From Candidatus Poribacteria bacterium (GTDB taxonomy: Bacteria; Abyssobacteria; SURF-5), in assembly GCA_016215705.1 (NCBI GenBank), contig JACRIR010000153.1:1-26030 (forward strand): DNA of 26,030 nt, given 5' to 3'. The notes under the pieces were generated by a model. That model had not been told where the DNA came from and searched no databases. It saw only the letters and a list, made by a program, of their open reading frames with translations. Below are positions 6,556 through 13,678 of this stretch, one piece after another. A program made the translations under genes and the position numbers. Every line of letters starts with the position of its first letter. Position 1 is the stretch's first letter.

Positions 6556-8709
6556 TCAACGCCTTTTCAGGGAGGCGTACTTTACCACTATGTCTCTCTG
6601 CTTGTTGTCCCGATAGAAACGGACGCCGACTTTCGCAGATTCTCCGCTGCCGCTCACGGTGTTGATGACGCCTGTCCCGAAGGTCGAGTGCTCTATTATA
6701 TCACCCACCCTGAACCCATCTTCGTAGTCAGGCATTTCCTGATAGTGCTCATCGCGAACCAAGCGGGAATCAGGAACGGATTCTTCCGCATCCATCAACT
6801 CGTCCGGAATTTCGGCAAGGAATCTCGATGGTTCATTTACTTCGATTTCTCCCCTGATCCTGCGCACATCAGCCGAGGTAAAGACAAGGTGTTTTCTGGC
6901 GCGTGTTATGCCGACGTAGCACAGTCGCCGTTCCTCCTCGAGACTCTTTTCGGACAAGAGCGCGTTCGCATGAGGAAGGAGACCTTCCTCCATTCCCGCC
7001 ATGAAGACGGCGGTAAACTCCAACCCCTTTGCCATGTGAAGGGTCATCAAAGTCACGGCGTCCATTCGTTCATCCCACCCATCGACATCACTTTGCAGCG
7101 ATACGGATTGCAGGAACGCGTCGAGGGAGAAGTCGTTCAGTTTCTCTCCGGTCTCGGCGGCTGCCGAAACCAGTTCAGCAAGGTTCTCGATTCGCGCCTG
7201 TGCTTCAAAAGAGGGGTCCTGCGTGAGCATTTCGGCGTATCCGCTCGTATTGATAACCTCCCTTACGAGGTCGGCGGCGGAGAGATCATTCTTTTGTCGA
7301 ATAAGCCGTGAAATGTACTCGTGGAATTTGAGCAAGCTTTGCCGTGCGTCTGCTCGGAGCTGAGGTATTTCGGATGCGTGGCCGAGGGCTTCGAGCAAGG
7401 CAGTCCTCCTGTCGGATGCGAATTCACCGACTCGCTCAAGTGTTGTCTTGCCTATTCCACGCGGTGGGACATTGATTATTCTTCTGAGGCTTACGCTATC
7501 GGCCGGGTTTGCCAATACCCGGAGATAAGCAAGTGTATCCTTTATTTCTTTGCGGTCGTAGAATCGCACGTTTCCCACAATGACGTAGGTAATGCCGGCG
7601 GCACGGAATTCGTCCTCAAGAACGCGGGATTGCGCATTCGTGCGATAGAACACAGCGAAGTCGCTGTTGCCCATCTCCGGGTTCTCTTGTCTCAGTCGCC
7701 GTATCTCCCCGATAATGCGGCGGGCTTCGCTATGCTCATCGGGCGCTGAACACCACATTACGTTCTTGCCGCGATCGTTTTTTGTCCAGAGCTTCTTCGG
7801 CTTTCTTTTGCTATTGTTCGCTATGACGGCATTCGCGGCGTCGAGTATCGATTGTGTTGAGCGGTAGTTTTCCTCGAGGAAGACCACGGTTGCCTCGGGG
7901 AATTCTTTTTGAAGGTCGAACAGGTTGTCGACGTTCGCACCGCGCCAACTGTAGATACTCTGGTCGTCGTCTCCGACCACACAAAGGTTATGATGCTCGC
8001 GTGCAAGTTCGCGCACAAGTTCGTATTGGACGCGGTTTGTATCCTGAAATTCATCCACGAGAACATACCTGAAAAACGAACGATATTTCTCGGAGCATTC
8101 GGGATATTGAAGCAGCAAGAGTAAAGCATTGCACAACAGATCGTCGAAATCCATCGCGTTGTTTTCGCGAAGGGCCTCCGCGTAAAGCTTGTAAATGTTG
8201 CCGACCGTTGCTTCGAAGTCATCCCCTGCCTTCTCCCGAAATGCATCGGGGAAAAGCATCTTGTTCTTAGCCAGGCTTATCCTGGAGAGAATCGCATGGG
8301 GGTTATACTCCCGTTCCGGCAGGGATAACTTCTTCATACAGTGTTTGATCAGAAGCAGTTGGTCCGATTCGTCATATATCGCAAAATCGCGAGTAAACCC
8401 GAGGCGGTCAGCCTCGCGTCTCAATAATCGGGCACACGTGGCATGGAAGGTGCCGATCCATGACTCCAATTCTGTCACACCCAGGAGTTTATATATCCGG
8501 TTTCTCATTTCTTCCGCCGCCTTGTTTGTGAAGGTGACGGCCAATATGTTGCGCGGCGGAATGCGTTTAGCGCCAATGAGATAGGCTACGCGGTAAGTTA
8601 TCGCCCGAGTTTTCCCGCTGCCCGCTCCAGCTATGACGAGCACCGGCCCCTCGGTTGTGGTGACAGCCAGACGCTGCGGCTCGTTCAGGTTCTTGAGTAG
8701 ATCATCCAT
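6556..8709 (-). CDS. pcrA: UvrD/PcrA-family ATP-dependent DNA helicase
   Basis: This is a 717-residue superfamily 1A 3'-5' helicase that unwinds DNA in repair and removes proteins from it. The helicase motifs appear in order: NEPQRLAV (Q motif), AGAGSGKT (Walker A, residues 27-34), TFTNKAAEEM, GTFHA, DEFQDT with DDQSIYSWRGA, NYRSTQ, VTLMTLHMAKGLEF, and EERRLCYVGITRAR. The C-terminal 60 residues (VGDIIEHSTFGTGVI ... VGVRFY ... VVKYASLKRR) form the Tudor-like domain of PcrA/UvrD that contacts RNA polymerase and other partners. Length is normal. It is the first gene of a four-gene operon. The ribosome site is weak (ccaagaaatt before ATG), and a folded leader precedes it. UvrD and PcrA naming is interchangeable at this level. 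Confidence 0.95.
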   Translation of the reverse strand: MDDLLKNLNEPQRLAVTTTEGPVLVIAGAGSGKTRAITYRVAYLIGAKRIPPRNILAVTFTNKAAEEMRNRIYKLLGVTELESWIGTFHATCARLLRREADRLGFTRDFAIYDESDQLLLIKHCMKKLSLPEREYNPHAILSRISLAKNKMLFPDAFREKAGDDFEATVGNIYKLYAEALRENNAMDFDDLLCNALLLLLQYPECSEKYRSFFRYVLVDEFQDTNRVQYELVRELAREHHNLCVVGDDDQSIYSWRGANVDNLFDLQKEFPEATVVFLEENYRSTQSILDAANAVIANNSKRKPKKLWTKNDRGKNVMWCSAPDEHSEARRIIGEIRRLRQENPEMGNSDFAVFYRTNAQSRVLEDEFRAAGITYVIVGNVRFYDRKEIKDTLAYLRVLANPADSVSLRRIINVPPRGIGKTTLERVGEFASDRRTALLEALGHASEIPQLRADARQSLLKFHEYISRLIRQKNDLSAADLVREVINTSGYAEMLTQDPSFEAQARIENLAELVSAAAETGEKLNDFSLDAFLQSVSLQSDVDGWDERMDAVTLMTLHMAKGLEFTAVFMAGMEEGLLPHANALLSEKSLEEERRLCYVGITRARKHLVFTSADVRRIRGEIEVNEPSRFLAEIPDELMDAEESVPDSRLVRDEHYQEMPDYEDGFRVGDIIEHSTFGTGVINTVSGSGESAKVGVRFYRDNKQRDIVVKYASLKRR

Positions 8710-8723
8710 AATTTCTTGGTTCT

Positions 8724-8775
8724 GGATAGTGACAGACCCGAAGTACGGGTCTGTTCCCGCACGTCGGGTCTATCC
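8724..8775 (-). promoter_or_regulatory. Three-way-junction RNA leader of the pcrA operon
   Basis: Read on the minus strand, GGATAG at the start pairs with CTATCC at the end (6 bp) and encloses two hairpins: CCCG-acgtg-CGGG, and the 9-bp ACAGACCCG-tactt-CGGGTCTGT. The predicted transcription start falls at or beside the first G, so the mRNA would begin with this fold. The ATG follows 14 nt later without a strong ribosome-binding site. The longer hairpin resembles a palindrome at 25945-25968, so a REP-like origin is possible. Confidence 0.45.
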
Positions 8776-8781
8776 ATATCA

Positions 8782-8811
8782 AGTATAGCTCATGATGCGC
8801 CGACAAATCAA
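8782..8811 (-). promoter_or_regulatory. Sigma-70-type promoter of the pcrA-pheA-thiD2-ABC operon
   Basis: On the minus strand the -35 is TTGATT (8811-8806), then an 18-nt spacer, then the -10 TATACT (8787-8782). Initiation would be near 8775, about 66 nt upstream of the pcrA ATG. It is divergent from the pseudopilin promoter, whose -35 begins only 13 bp away. Confidence 0.5.
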
Positions 8812-8823
8812 CGAAAAAATGGC

Positions 8824-8852
8824 TTGACACAAATGAGAGGGTAGTGTAAAAT
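8824..8852 (+). promoter_or_regulatory. Near-consensus sigma-70 promoter of the pseudopilin gene
   Basis: The -35 is a perfect TTGACA (8824-8829), the spacer is the optimal 17 nt, and the -10 is TAAAAT (8847-8852). Transcription should start near 8859 and meets a terminator-like hairpin after about 25 nt. Confidence 0.7.
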
Positions 8853-8881
8853 AGAAATTGAACATTAGGAAAATGTTTATT

Positions 8882-8920
8882 AATCTTATCCGGGGAAAAA
8901 GGATAAGATTTTTTGTTTTT
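8882..8920 (+). terminator. Intrinsic terminator inside the pseudopilin leader (attenuator or small-RNA end)
   Basis: AATCTTATCC (8882-8891) and GGATAAGATT (8901-8910) form a perfect 10-bp stem with loop ggggaaaaa, followed directly by ttttgttttt (8911-8920). It lies between the strong promoter at 8824-8852 and the ribosome site at 8963-8969. A smaller hairpin, AACATT/AATGTT (8861-8866 / 8872-8877), precedes it. Transcripts stopping here would be about 55-60 nt. Confidence 0.65.
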
Positions 8921-8977
8921 GGCAATCGTGCAATCACAATATGGCTTGTGAACACAATAATAGAAGGAGATCGCCAA

Positions 8978-10093
8978 ATGAAACTCAGCGGGGCAAATGC
9001 GCGCCATCGTGCAGTCAGCGAAGGAGCCTCCGGATTCACGCTTCTTGAACTGCTAGCTGTGATTGCAATCATAGGTTTGTTGGCAAGCTTTGCGTTGCCG
9101 GCGGTCTTCAAGGCGCGGGCAAAGGCAAACATAGGCGCGGCGAAGGCGCAACTGGCGCATATAAGGACTGCAGTGGAGTCTTACTACGCCGATCACGACA
9201 CATATCCCCCTATGGGTAATGATTGGGCATGGGACAGCGAGGGCCACCTGGCTTTCTTTGCTTCCGAGGACATCGGCGCCGATGGGATAGGGCCCTACAC
9301 ATGGAGCGGTCCATCGCCCAAAGATTGGACGGTTAACCCAAACTATTTGACGAGTAACGGCGGCGTGGGAGGCCCCGATTCCAACGGAACTGAGGGGAAT
9401 TTTCAACTGGACGCCGGCGAGGACGTAGGGGTGTATCCATGGCTGGGCGCAAATGATCCTACGAAAGGAAACAACAAGCTTGATGGGACTTATTTGGATA
9501 GAATCGAGAACATGATATCTCGCGCCGACCGTGAGAAGATGATCGACATATTTTCAAAATACGCTTATTACCATTATTATGCCGGCTACGTAAAGGGCTA
9601 TGCAAGCGTGGGGATGATGGATTACGAGCGTTATACTGACGGAGCAGACGCAGGGAGTGATGCGTTGGGTGAATACGCCGCCGACCCACCGCCATACTAT
9701 AATCGATATGTGCTCTACAGCGTGGGTCCGGACGGAAAGGACCATTGTCTTCACAACTACTATATTACGATGCAGGACGGCGAAGACGTTGGGGCAGATG
9801 CCTTTGTAAGCGACCCTGCCGACAGGGATAATGACAAAGTCTTTTTCGAATGGGACGCCGATGAGAACAACGGCACATCACAAGCGTTCGCTTCGTCGGT
9901 GGTGATTCGCGAAACGGGTTACGCAGTCCCCGCCGGGACACAAGAAGCAGCCGTGAGCGGATCGACAAGCACCCTTGATGGACCCGACGGGGTACCTGAT
10001 TTCGACTACGACACCCGCCTGAAAAAGAAATCGAGCAGGCCATTGCCCGACGGGACAACGTATGACGGGGTCATTCTGATCTACGGTCCGTGA
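8978..10093 (+). CDS. Type IV prepilin-like pseudopilin with long Asp-rich C-terminus
   Basis: This is a 371-residue protein with a class III prepilin signal. A short basic leader (to Gly18) is followed by FTLLELLAVIAIIGLLASFA, which has the Glu at mature position 5, and then the helical continuation FKARAKANIGAAKAQLAHIR, as in GspG/PulG pseudopilins. Prepilin peptidase would cut after the Gly and methylate the Phe. The head is far longer than a normal GspG. It is rich in Asp, Asn, Gly and Tyr, with Ca-loop-like stretches (FQLDAGEDVG, DPADRDNDKVFFEWDADENN, LDGPDGVPDFDYD). ATG 8978 is chosen for its aaggaga site 8 nt upstream; an upstream in-frame start at 8858 would fall before the terminator. 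It is a single gene with no secretion ATPase or other pilin nearby. Expression is probably attenuated. Confidence 0.85.
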   Translation: MKLSGANARHRAVSEGASGFTLLELLAVIAIIGLLASFALPAVFKARAKANIGAAKAQLAHIRTAVESYYADHDTYPPMGNDWAWDSEGHLAFFASEDIGADGIGPYTWSGPSPKDWTVNPNYLTSNGGVGGPDSNGTEGNFQLDAGEDVGVYPWLGANDPTKGNNKLDGTYLDRIENMISRADREKMIDIFSKYAYYHYYAGYVKGYASVGMMDYERYTDGADAGSDALGEYAADPPPYYNRYVLYSVGPDGKDHCLHNYYITMQDGEDVGADAFVSDPADRDNDKVFFEWDADENNGTSQAFASSVVIRETGYAVPAGTQEAAVSGSTSTLDGPDGVPDFDYDTRLKKKSSRPLPDGTTYDGVILIYGP

Positions 10094-10479
10094 GTTTCGA
10101 GGATGGTTTGAGGTTCAGCGTTGCGGGTGAGAAGCCCTCTGTAAAGCGGCTGAGGATGCAAACAAGAAAAATCCCCGCGACATGCCGTGAGAATTGATTT
10201 TCTGAACCTTGCGGTCCACGTGGGCGCCCGCATTCAAGCTTTGTGCTTCCGCGCCGAGGCGGCGTGCAGTTCACTTGAAAATCTAAGGCTCCCCTTCTTC
10301 AAATGTTGGCTCAATTTTATCGCATCCACACGAGCATGGCAGGGATTTCTTTTGGTCTCGCCATCTCGTATTACTTATACCACACAATGTCAGAATTTGC
10401 AAGTCAACTGTTCCCGCCAGCCCTGTGACACAGATGCCGCACATCGCGGACTCAGATGATGATGGGGTCAGAATGATGT
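10094..10479. other. Gene-free stretch with nested inverted repeats
   Basis: No frame here resembles a protein. Just after the pseudopilin stop, AGGTTCAG (10111-10118) and CTGAACCT (10202-10209) enclose GTTGCGGG (10120-10127) and CCCGCGAC (10174-10181, with one G-U pair), a two-tier long hairpin. A GC-rich segment with CCACGTGG and CGCC/GGCG pairings follows at 10211-10270. The stretch from 10280 to 10479 shows nothing I can name. No U-tract follows the hairpins. Confidence 0.35.
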
Positions 10480-13400
10480 CTATGTAGAATGCAGTCCCAG
10501 GTGTTCGACTATGGATCTGAAGTCATCATGACTTTCGAGGGCTGCCAGTCGCCCTTCGTTAATAGCCGCCCTGAGATCAAACACGTCGAGAGCGTGTCCA
10601 ATGGCTCTTCTCAGCTCGAGAAGAGCTTTCTCGGGCTCGCCGAGCCGACAAAGAAGCTCCGCTTCCCGCAGCATGAACAGAGGATCATGTGGCTCGCGCA
10701 GAGCGCATATGTGAACAGCCTCGAATGCTTCCGAGTTCCGCTGCTGAGTCAATAAGGACTCCATCTTTATGAAATGTGCGGGATAGAAACCATCATCGAG
10801 TGTAAGCGCACGCGAGGCGCACATGTGGGCATCATCTGTCTCCCCGCAGCAGTTGAGGAGTTTACCTTTCAGGGTCCAAAGCATCGGGTTGTCACCGAAC
10901 CGTGACAGGGCGCTTTCGCAGCACTTCAGCAGATGCGCAGACATGAGAGACCTGGGGCTGTGCCGGCCGACCTCAAGTGAAGCAAGGAACGGCGCCGCCA
11001 GATCGAGTGTGAGCACTCTCTGCCATCGCAACAACGCCTCACTCGGCATTCCAAGATCGTACATACATTTTCCCTGCACAAGATTCGCCCATGCAATCGT
11101 TTTCTTCGGGAGACCGACATTCAAGTCAACGATTCTCTTGCAAGCGCGAAAATGGTCGACGGCATGCCTGTGCTCACCTGATTGTTCAAGGACAAGACCG
11201 CGGAGGAAGAAGGCGTCGGCGAGCGCAGCATCGGGAAGCGACGTATAGACGATGGTGCTCCGCTTCCGCCGGTCTCTTGCGGAAACTATCGCCTCTCTCA
11301 GCATTCGACCGGCATTCTTGAGGCTATTGAGTCTAATCTTTTCCATCTTCTGCGATTGGAATTTGGCCATAGCCCAAAGGTAGATGTCAAGGGAAGGCAA
11401 GTATCGTTCTTCCGAAATCATATTGAATGTTTCAAGCGATGCGGCAAACTCACCACCGAGCATGAACAGCAAACCGCAAACAGCGGCAATCATTTCCCTG
11501 GGCGTCTCCATGCCCTTTTCCAGGAACTCGACGGGCGCCGGACATGAGGAGCGCGAGGACAATTCCTGCATGAGCGCGGCCACCCACGCCGGGAACGACT
11601 CGAATCTCCGGAGCGTATCGAAAGCGGAGAGCAAGTTCCGGCCATTCGGCGATTCCAGCAGCAACTCAGCCCGGAATTTCAAGGCGTCCGCCAGAAGGCG
11701 CGCGGCCAAATCGCGTTGGCCCTCCTTCATGAATGCAATATGCTTTTCCGCAATCTCAGGACCAAATATCCGTGCTTCGATATTATCGGTGTCGGCGCTT
11801 TTCCGTTTCACCGGTTCATCTGTTCTTGCTGAACCGGGCTCTGACATTGTTTCCGAGGTTTCGGCAAGTTCTGCGCTTGCCAACGCAACGAGGCGGTCTC
11901 TGTATTCGCCGGGCGGAGTGAGCGTCGCTGCGTCAATTATGCTTGCCGCAGTGGGGTATAACTCGCCGATTGAGAGACCGGGCACACGGAGCGCCTTTTC
12001 GATTTCGTCGAGGCGCTCCGTCAGACCGGCGTCCCGCTCATCATTTGCGCGGCGCTTGAGTATCTCCCAGATTTGGTCAGTTTCGGAACAGAACTCCGTC
12101 CCGCCCACGATCATCACGGAGGCCCTTTTCTCTTCATCTTTGAACTGGTGCGTTGATACTTTCCTGTAGCGCTTGCATAGTTCCTTCATATTTTCAATGG
12201 CGGTTCCGTTCACATCCATCCAACTGATGAGACTGTCAGCTATCTGAATGAAGTTGTCGAATCGCGCTCGAGGATTGCGCTCGATGCATCGCATGGCCAC
12301 GTCGCCTATTACGCGAGGGACTGCGGGGTTGACAGTTGACGGGTGCTCAGGGCGGTTTCTTATTTCGTCGAGGATTTCGGCAGAACGCGAACCGACAAAT
12401 GGAACCGTGCCTGTGAGTATCTCATAAAGCACGACCCCAAGCGAGTAAACGTCGGTCAAGATATTAGGCGTGCGAATCGACTCCAACAACTCCGGCGCGC
12501 ATGATGAAGGCGAGGGTGTCAAGAAACCTGACGGCGCGCGGACAAGTCCCATATCCGAGAAACCGGGAAGGAGTTGCCCATTGGCATCACAGTACAGTTG
12601 ACTCTCGGCAAATGTCGCCCACAATCCCACGTCTGTGACCTTGAGAACGTAGCGGTCGGATTTCGTTTCGGTTTGCCGCTCTTTCGGGTCTGTCGGCGTA
12701 ACTTCGAGCAGAAGCTTCTCCGGCCTGATGTCTCCATGAGCGGCGCCGAGTTGTTTGTGTATGAACTGCAGACCGATGCAAGCCTGGACGCCAAGATCGA
12801 GCATTCGAGGCAGCGAAAGGCTGGCGTCTCCGGAGGTCTTGGCTGGGGGCCGCTTTCCATAGGGAGAATCCCCCGGGAGCCCTTGGAGAAACCGTCGCAG
12901 CGATCCGCCGCGCAAATGCTCCACTGTGAGAAACGGCTTTCCTTTGACTCGCTCGATCGAGGATGCTTTCACAATGTATTCACAAGGATCGAGTCGCAGC
13001 CATCCTGAACAAGATCTTTCAAAAGCTTTCAGTGTCTCCGATCGGTCGGAGAACGGCCTCTTCGGCGTCTTAAGGGCATACCGGTCACCGCCGTCCTCCA
13101 GAAGATACACGTCAAAGAAACGTCCTTCTCGAAGTTCGACGAGTTCCGCATTCTCTGATATCCATTCGATCTCGGCTTCAAAATCCTCGATCCCGACCGG
13201 CAGTGGTCCGGCTTTCTCTTCCGCCGATTTCAGGCGCGTCTGAAGACTCAATATGTTCTTTTGCAGCCGCTTGTATGATGAATCGACTTTGAGACCCTCC
13301 TCCCATGCGGCCAACGCCTTCTCATAGTCTCCGATTGTTCGATAGCTGTACCCGAGATTGTTATATGCTCGGACACAGCCCTTGTCGTGGAGCAGTATCA

Positions 13401-13527
13401 ACTTGAACTGCTCGATCGCGCGCTCGTATTCGCCCTTCTTGAACAAGGAGAGACCGAGTTTCATGTGCCTTTTTGTGTCCAGAAACTCGACCTTTCGGAT
13501 CTCGCGCAGTTTGTCGTTTTCGTTCAT
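10480..13527 (-). CDS. TPR protein with Ser/Thr protein kinase-like domain (possible pseudokinase)
   Basis: This is a 1015-residue cytosolic protein with no signal or membrane segment. Residues 20-90 carry two TPRs (HMKLGLSLFKKGEYERAIEQ, RAYNNLGYSYRTIGDYEKAL). Residues 125-440 have a eukaryote-like kinase fold with the beta-3 Lys (RYALK, Lys153), catalytic-loop Asp (HGDIRPEK, Asp266), the DVG counterpart of DFG (299-301), APE (344-346) and DVYSLGVVLYEILTG. The Gly-rich loop is lost (ELREGRFFDVY), and the metal-binding Asn of HRDLKPxN is Lys271, with Arg for the loop Lys. Either it is an atypical kinase or a pseudokinase. The C-terminal 350 residues are again TPR-like helices. ATG 13527 is preferred to 13548 because an AGGA-type site precedes it. 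It has its own promoter. Confidence 0.85.
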   Translation of the reverse strand: MNENDKLREIRKVEFLDTKRHMKLGLSLFKKGEYERAIEQFKLILLHDKGCVRAYNNLGYSYRTIGDYEKALAAWEEGLKVDSSYKRLQKNILSLQTRLKSAEEKAGPLPVGIEDFEAEIEWISENAELVELREGRFFDVYLLEDGGDRYALKTPKRPFSDRSETLKAFERSCSGWLRLDPCEYIVKASSIERVKGKPFLTVEHLRGGSLRRFLQGLPGDSPYGKRPPAKTSGDASLSLPRMLDLGVQACIGLQFIHKQLGAAHGDIRPEKLLLEVTPTDPKERQTETKSDRYVLKVTDVGLWATFAESQLYCDANGQLLPGFSDMGLVRAPSGFLTPSPSSCAPELLESIRTPNILTDVYSLGVVLYEILTGTVPFVGSRSAEILDEIRNRPEHPSTVNPAVPRVIGDVAMRCIERNPRARFDNFIQIADSLISWMDVNGTAIENMKELCKRYRKVSTHQFKDEEKRASVMIVGGTEFCSETDQIWEILKRRANDERDAGLTERLDEIEKALRVPGLSIGELYPTAASIIDAATLTPPGEYRDRLVALASAELAETSETMSEPGSARTDEPVKRKSADTDNIEARIFGPEIAEKHIAFMKEGQRDLAARLLADALKFRAELLLESPNGRNLLSAFDTLRRFESFPAWVAALMQELSSRSSCPAPVEFLEKGMETPREMIAAVCGLLFMLGGEFAASLETFNMISEERYLPSLDIYLWAMAKFQSQKMEKIRLNSLKNAGRMLREAIVSARDRRKRSTIVYTSLPDAALADAFFLRGLVLEQSGEHRHAVDHFRACKRIVDLNVGLPKKTIAWANLVQGKCMYDLGMPSEALLRWQRVLTLDLAAPFLASLEVGRHSPRSLMSAHLLKCCESALSRFGDNPMLWTLKGKLLNCCGETDDAHMCASRALTLDDGFYPAHFIKMESLLTQQRNSEAFEAVHICALREPHDPLFMLREAELLCRLGEPEKALLELRRAIGHALDVFDLRAAINEGRLAALESHDDFRSIVEHLGLHST

Positions 13528-13566
13528 GCCGTGTCCTACTCCCTGCATTGGCAGGAGTTTCGAATA

Positions 13567-13595
13567 ATTTTACCATTGGTAGGTTTCGAAATCAA
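13567..13595 (-). promoter_or_regulatory. Promoter of the TPR-kinase gene with overlapping palindrome
   Basis: On the minus strand: -35 TTGATT (13595-13590), 17-nt spacer, extended TGG, then -10 TAAAAT (13572-13567). The start would be about 33 nt before ATG 13527. The palindrome TACCA-t-TGGTA (13571-13581) straddles the -10 boundary and could be an operator. Confidence 0.5.
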
Positions 13596-13678
13596 GTCAA
13601 GAGTAAAGTTGCGGTTGTTACAAATGAATTGCCTTGCTTGGCGCGCCAGGGAGGTAAAGGGGGAACACGCCGGGAAAA

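Noticed and set aside
10110-10320. Resemblance to 6S RNA (long interrupted hairpin, GC-rich flanks)
   Set aside because: I could not find the characteristic central bubble or conserved flanking sequence, so no family name is given.
10187-10459. A 90-codon plus-strand frame after the pseudopilin
   Set aside because: No ribosome site, Cys-rich low-complexity composition and overlap with the nested inverted repeats; nothing suggests a protein.
12686-12693. GGGTCTGT inside the kinase gene, matching one arm of the palindromic repeat
   Set aside because: No partner arm nearby and it is within conserved coding sequence, so it is a chance match.
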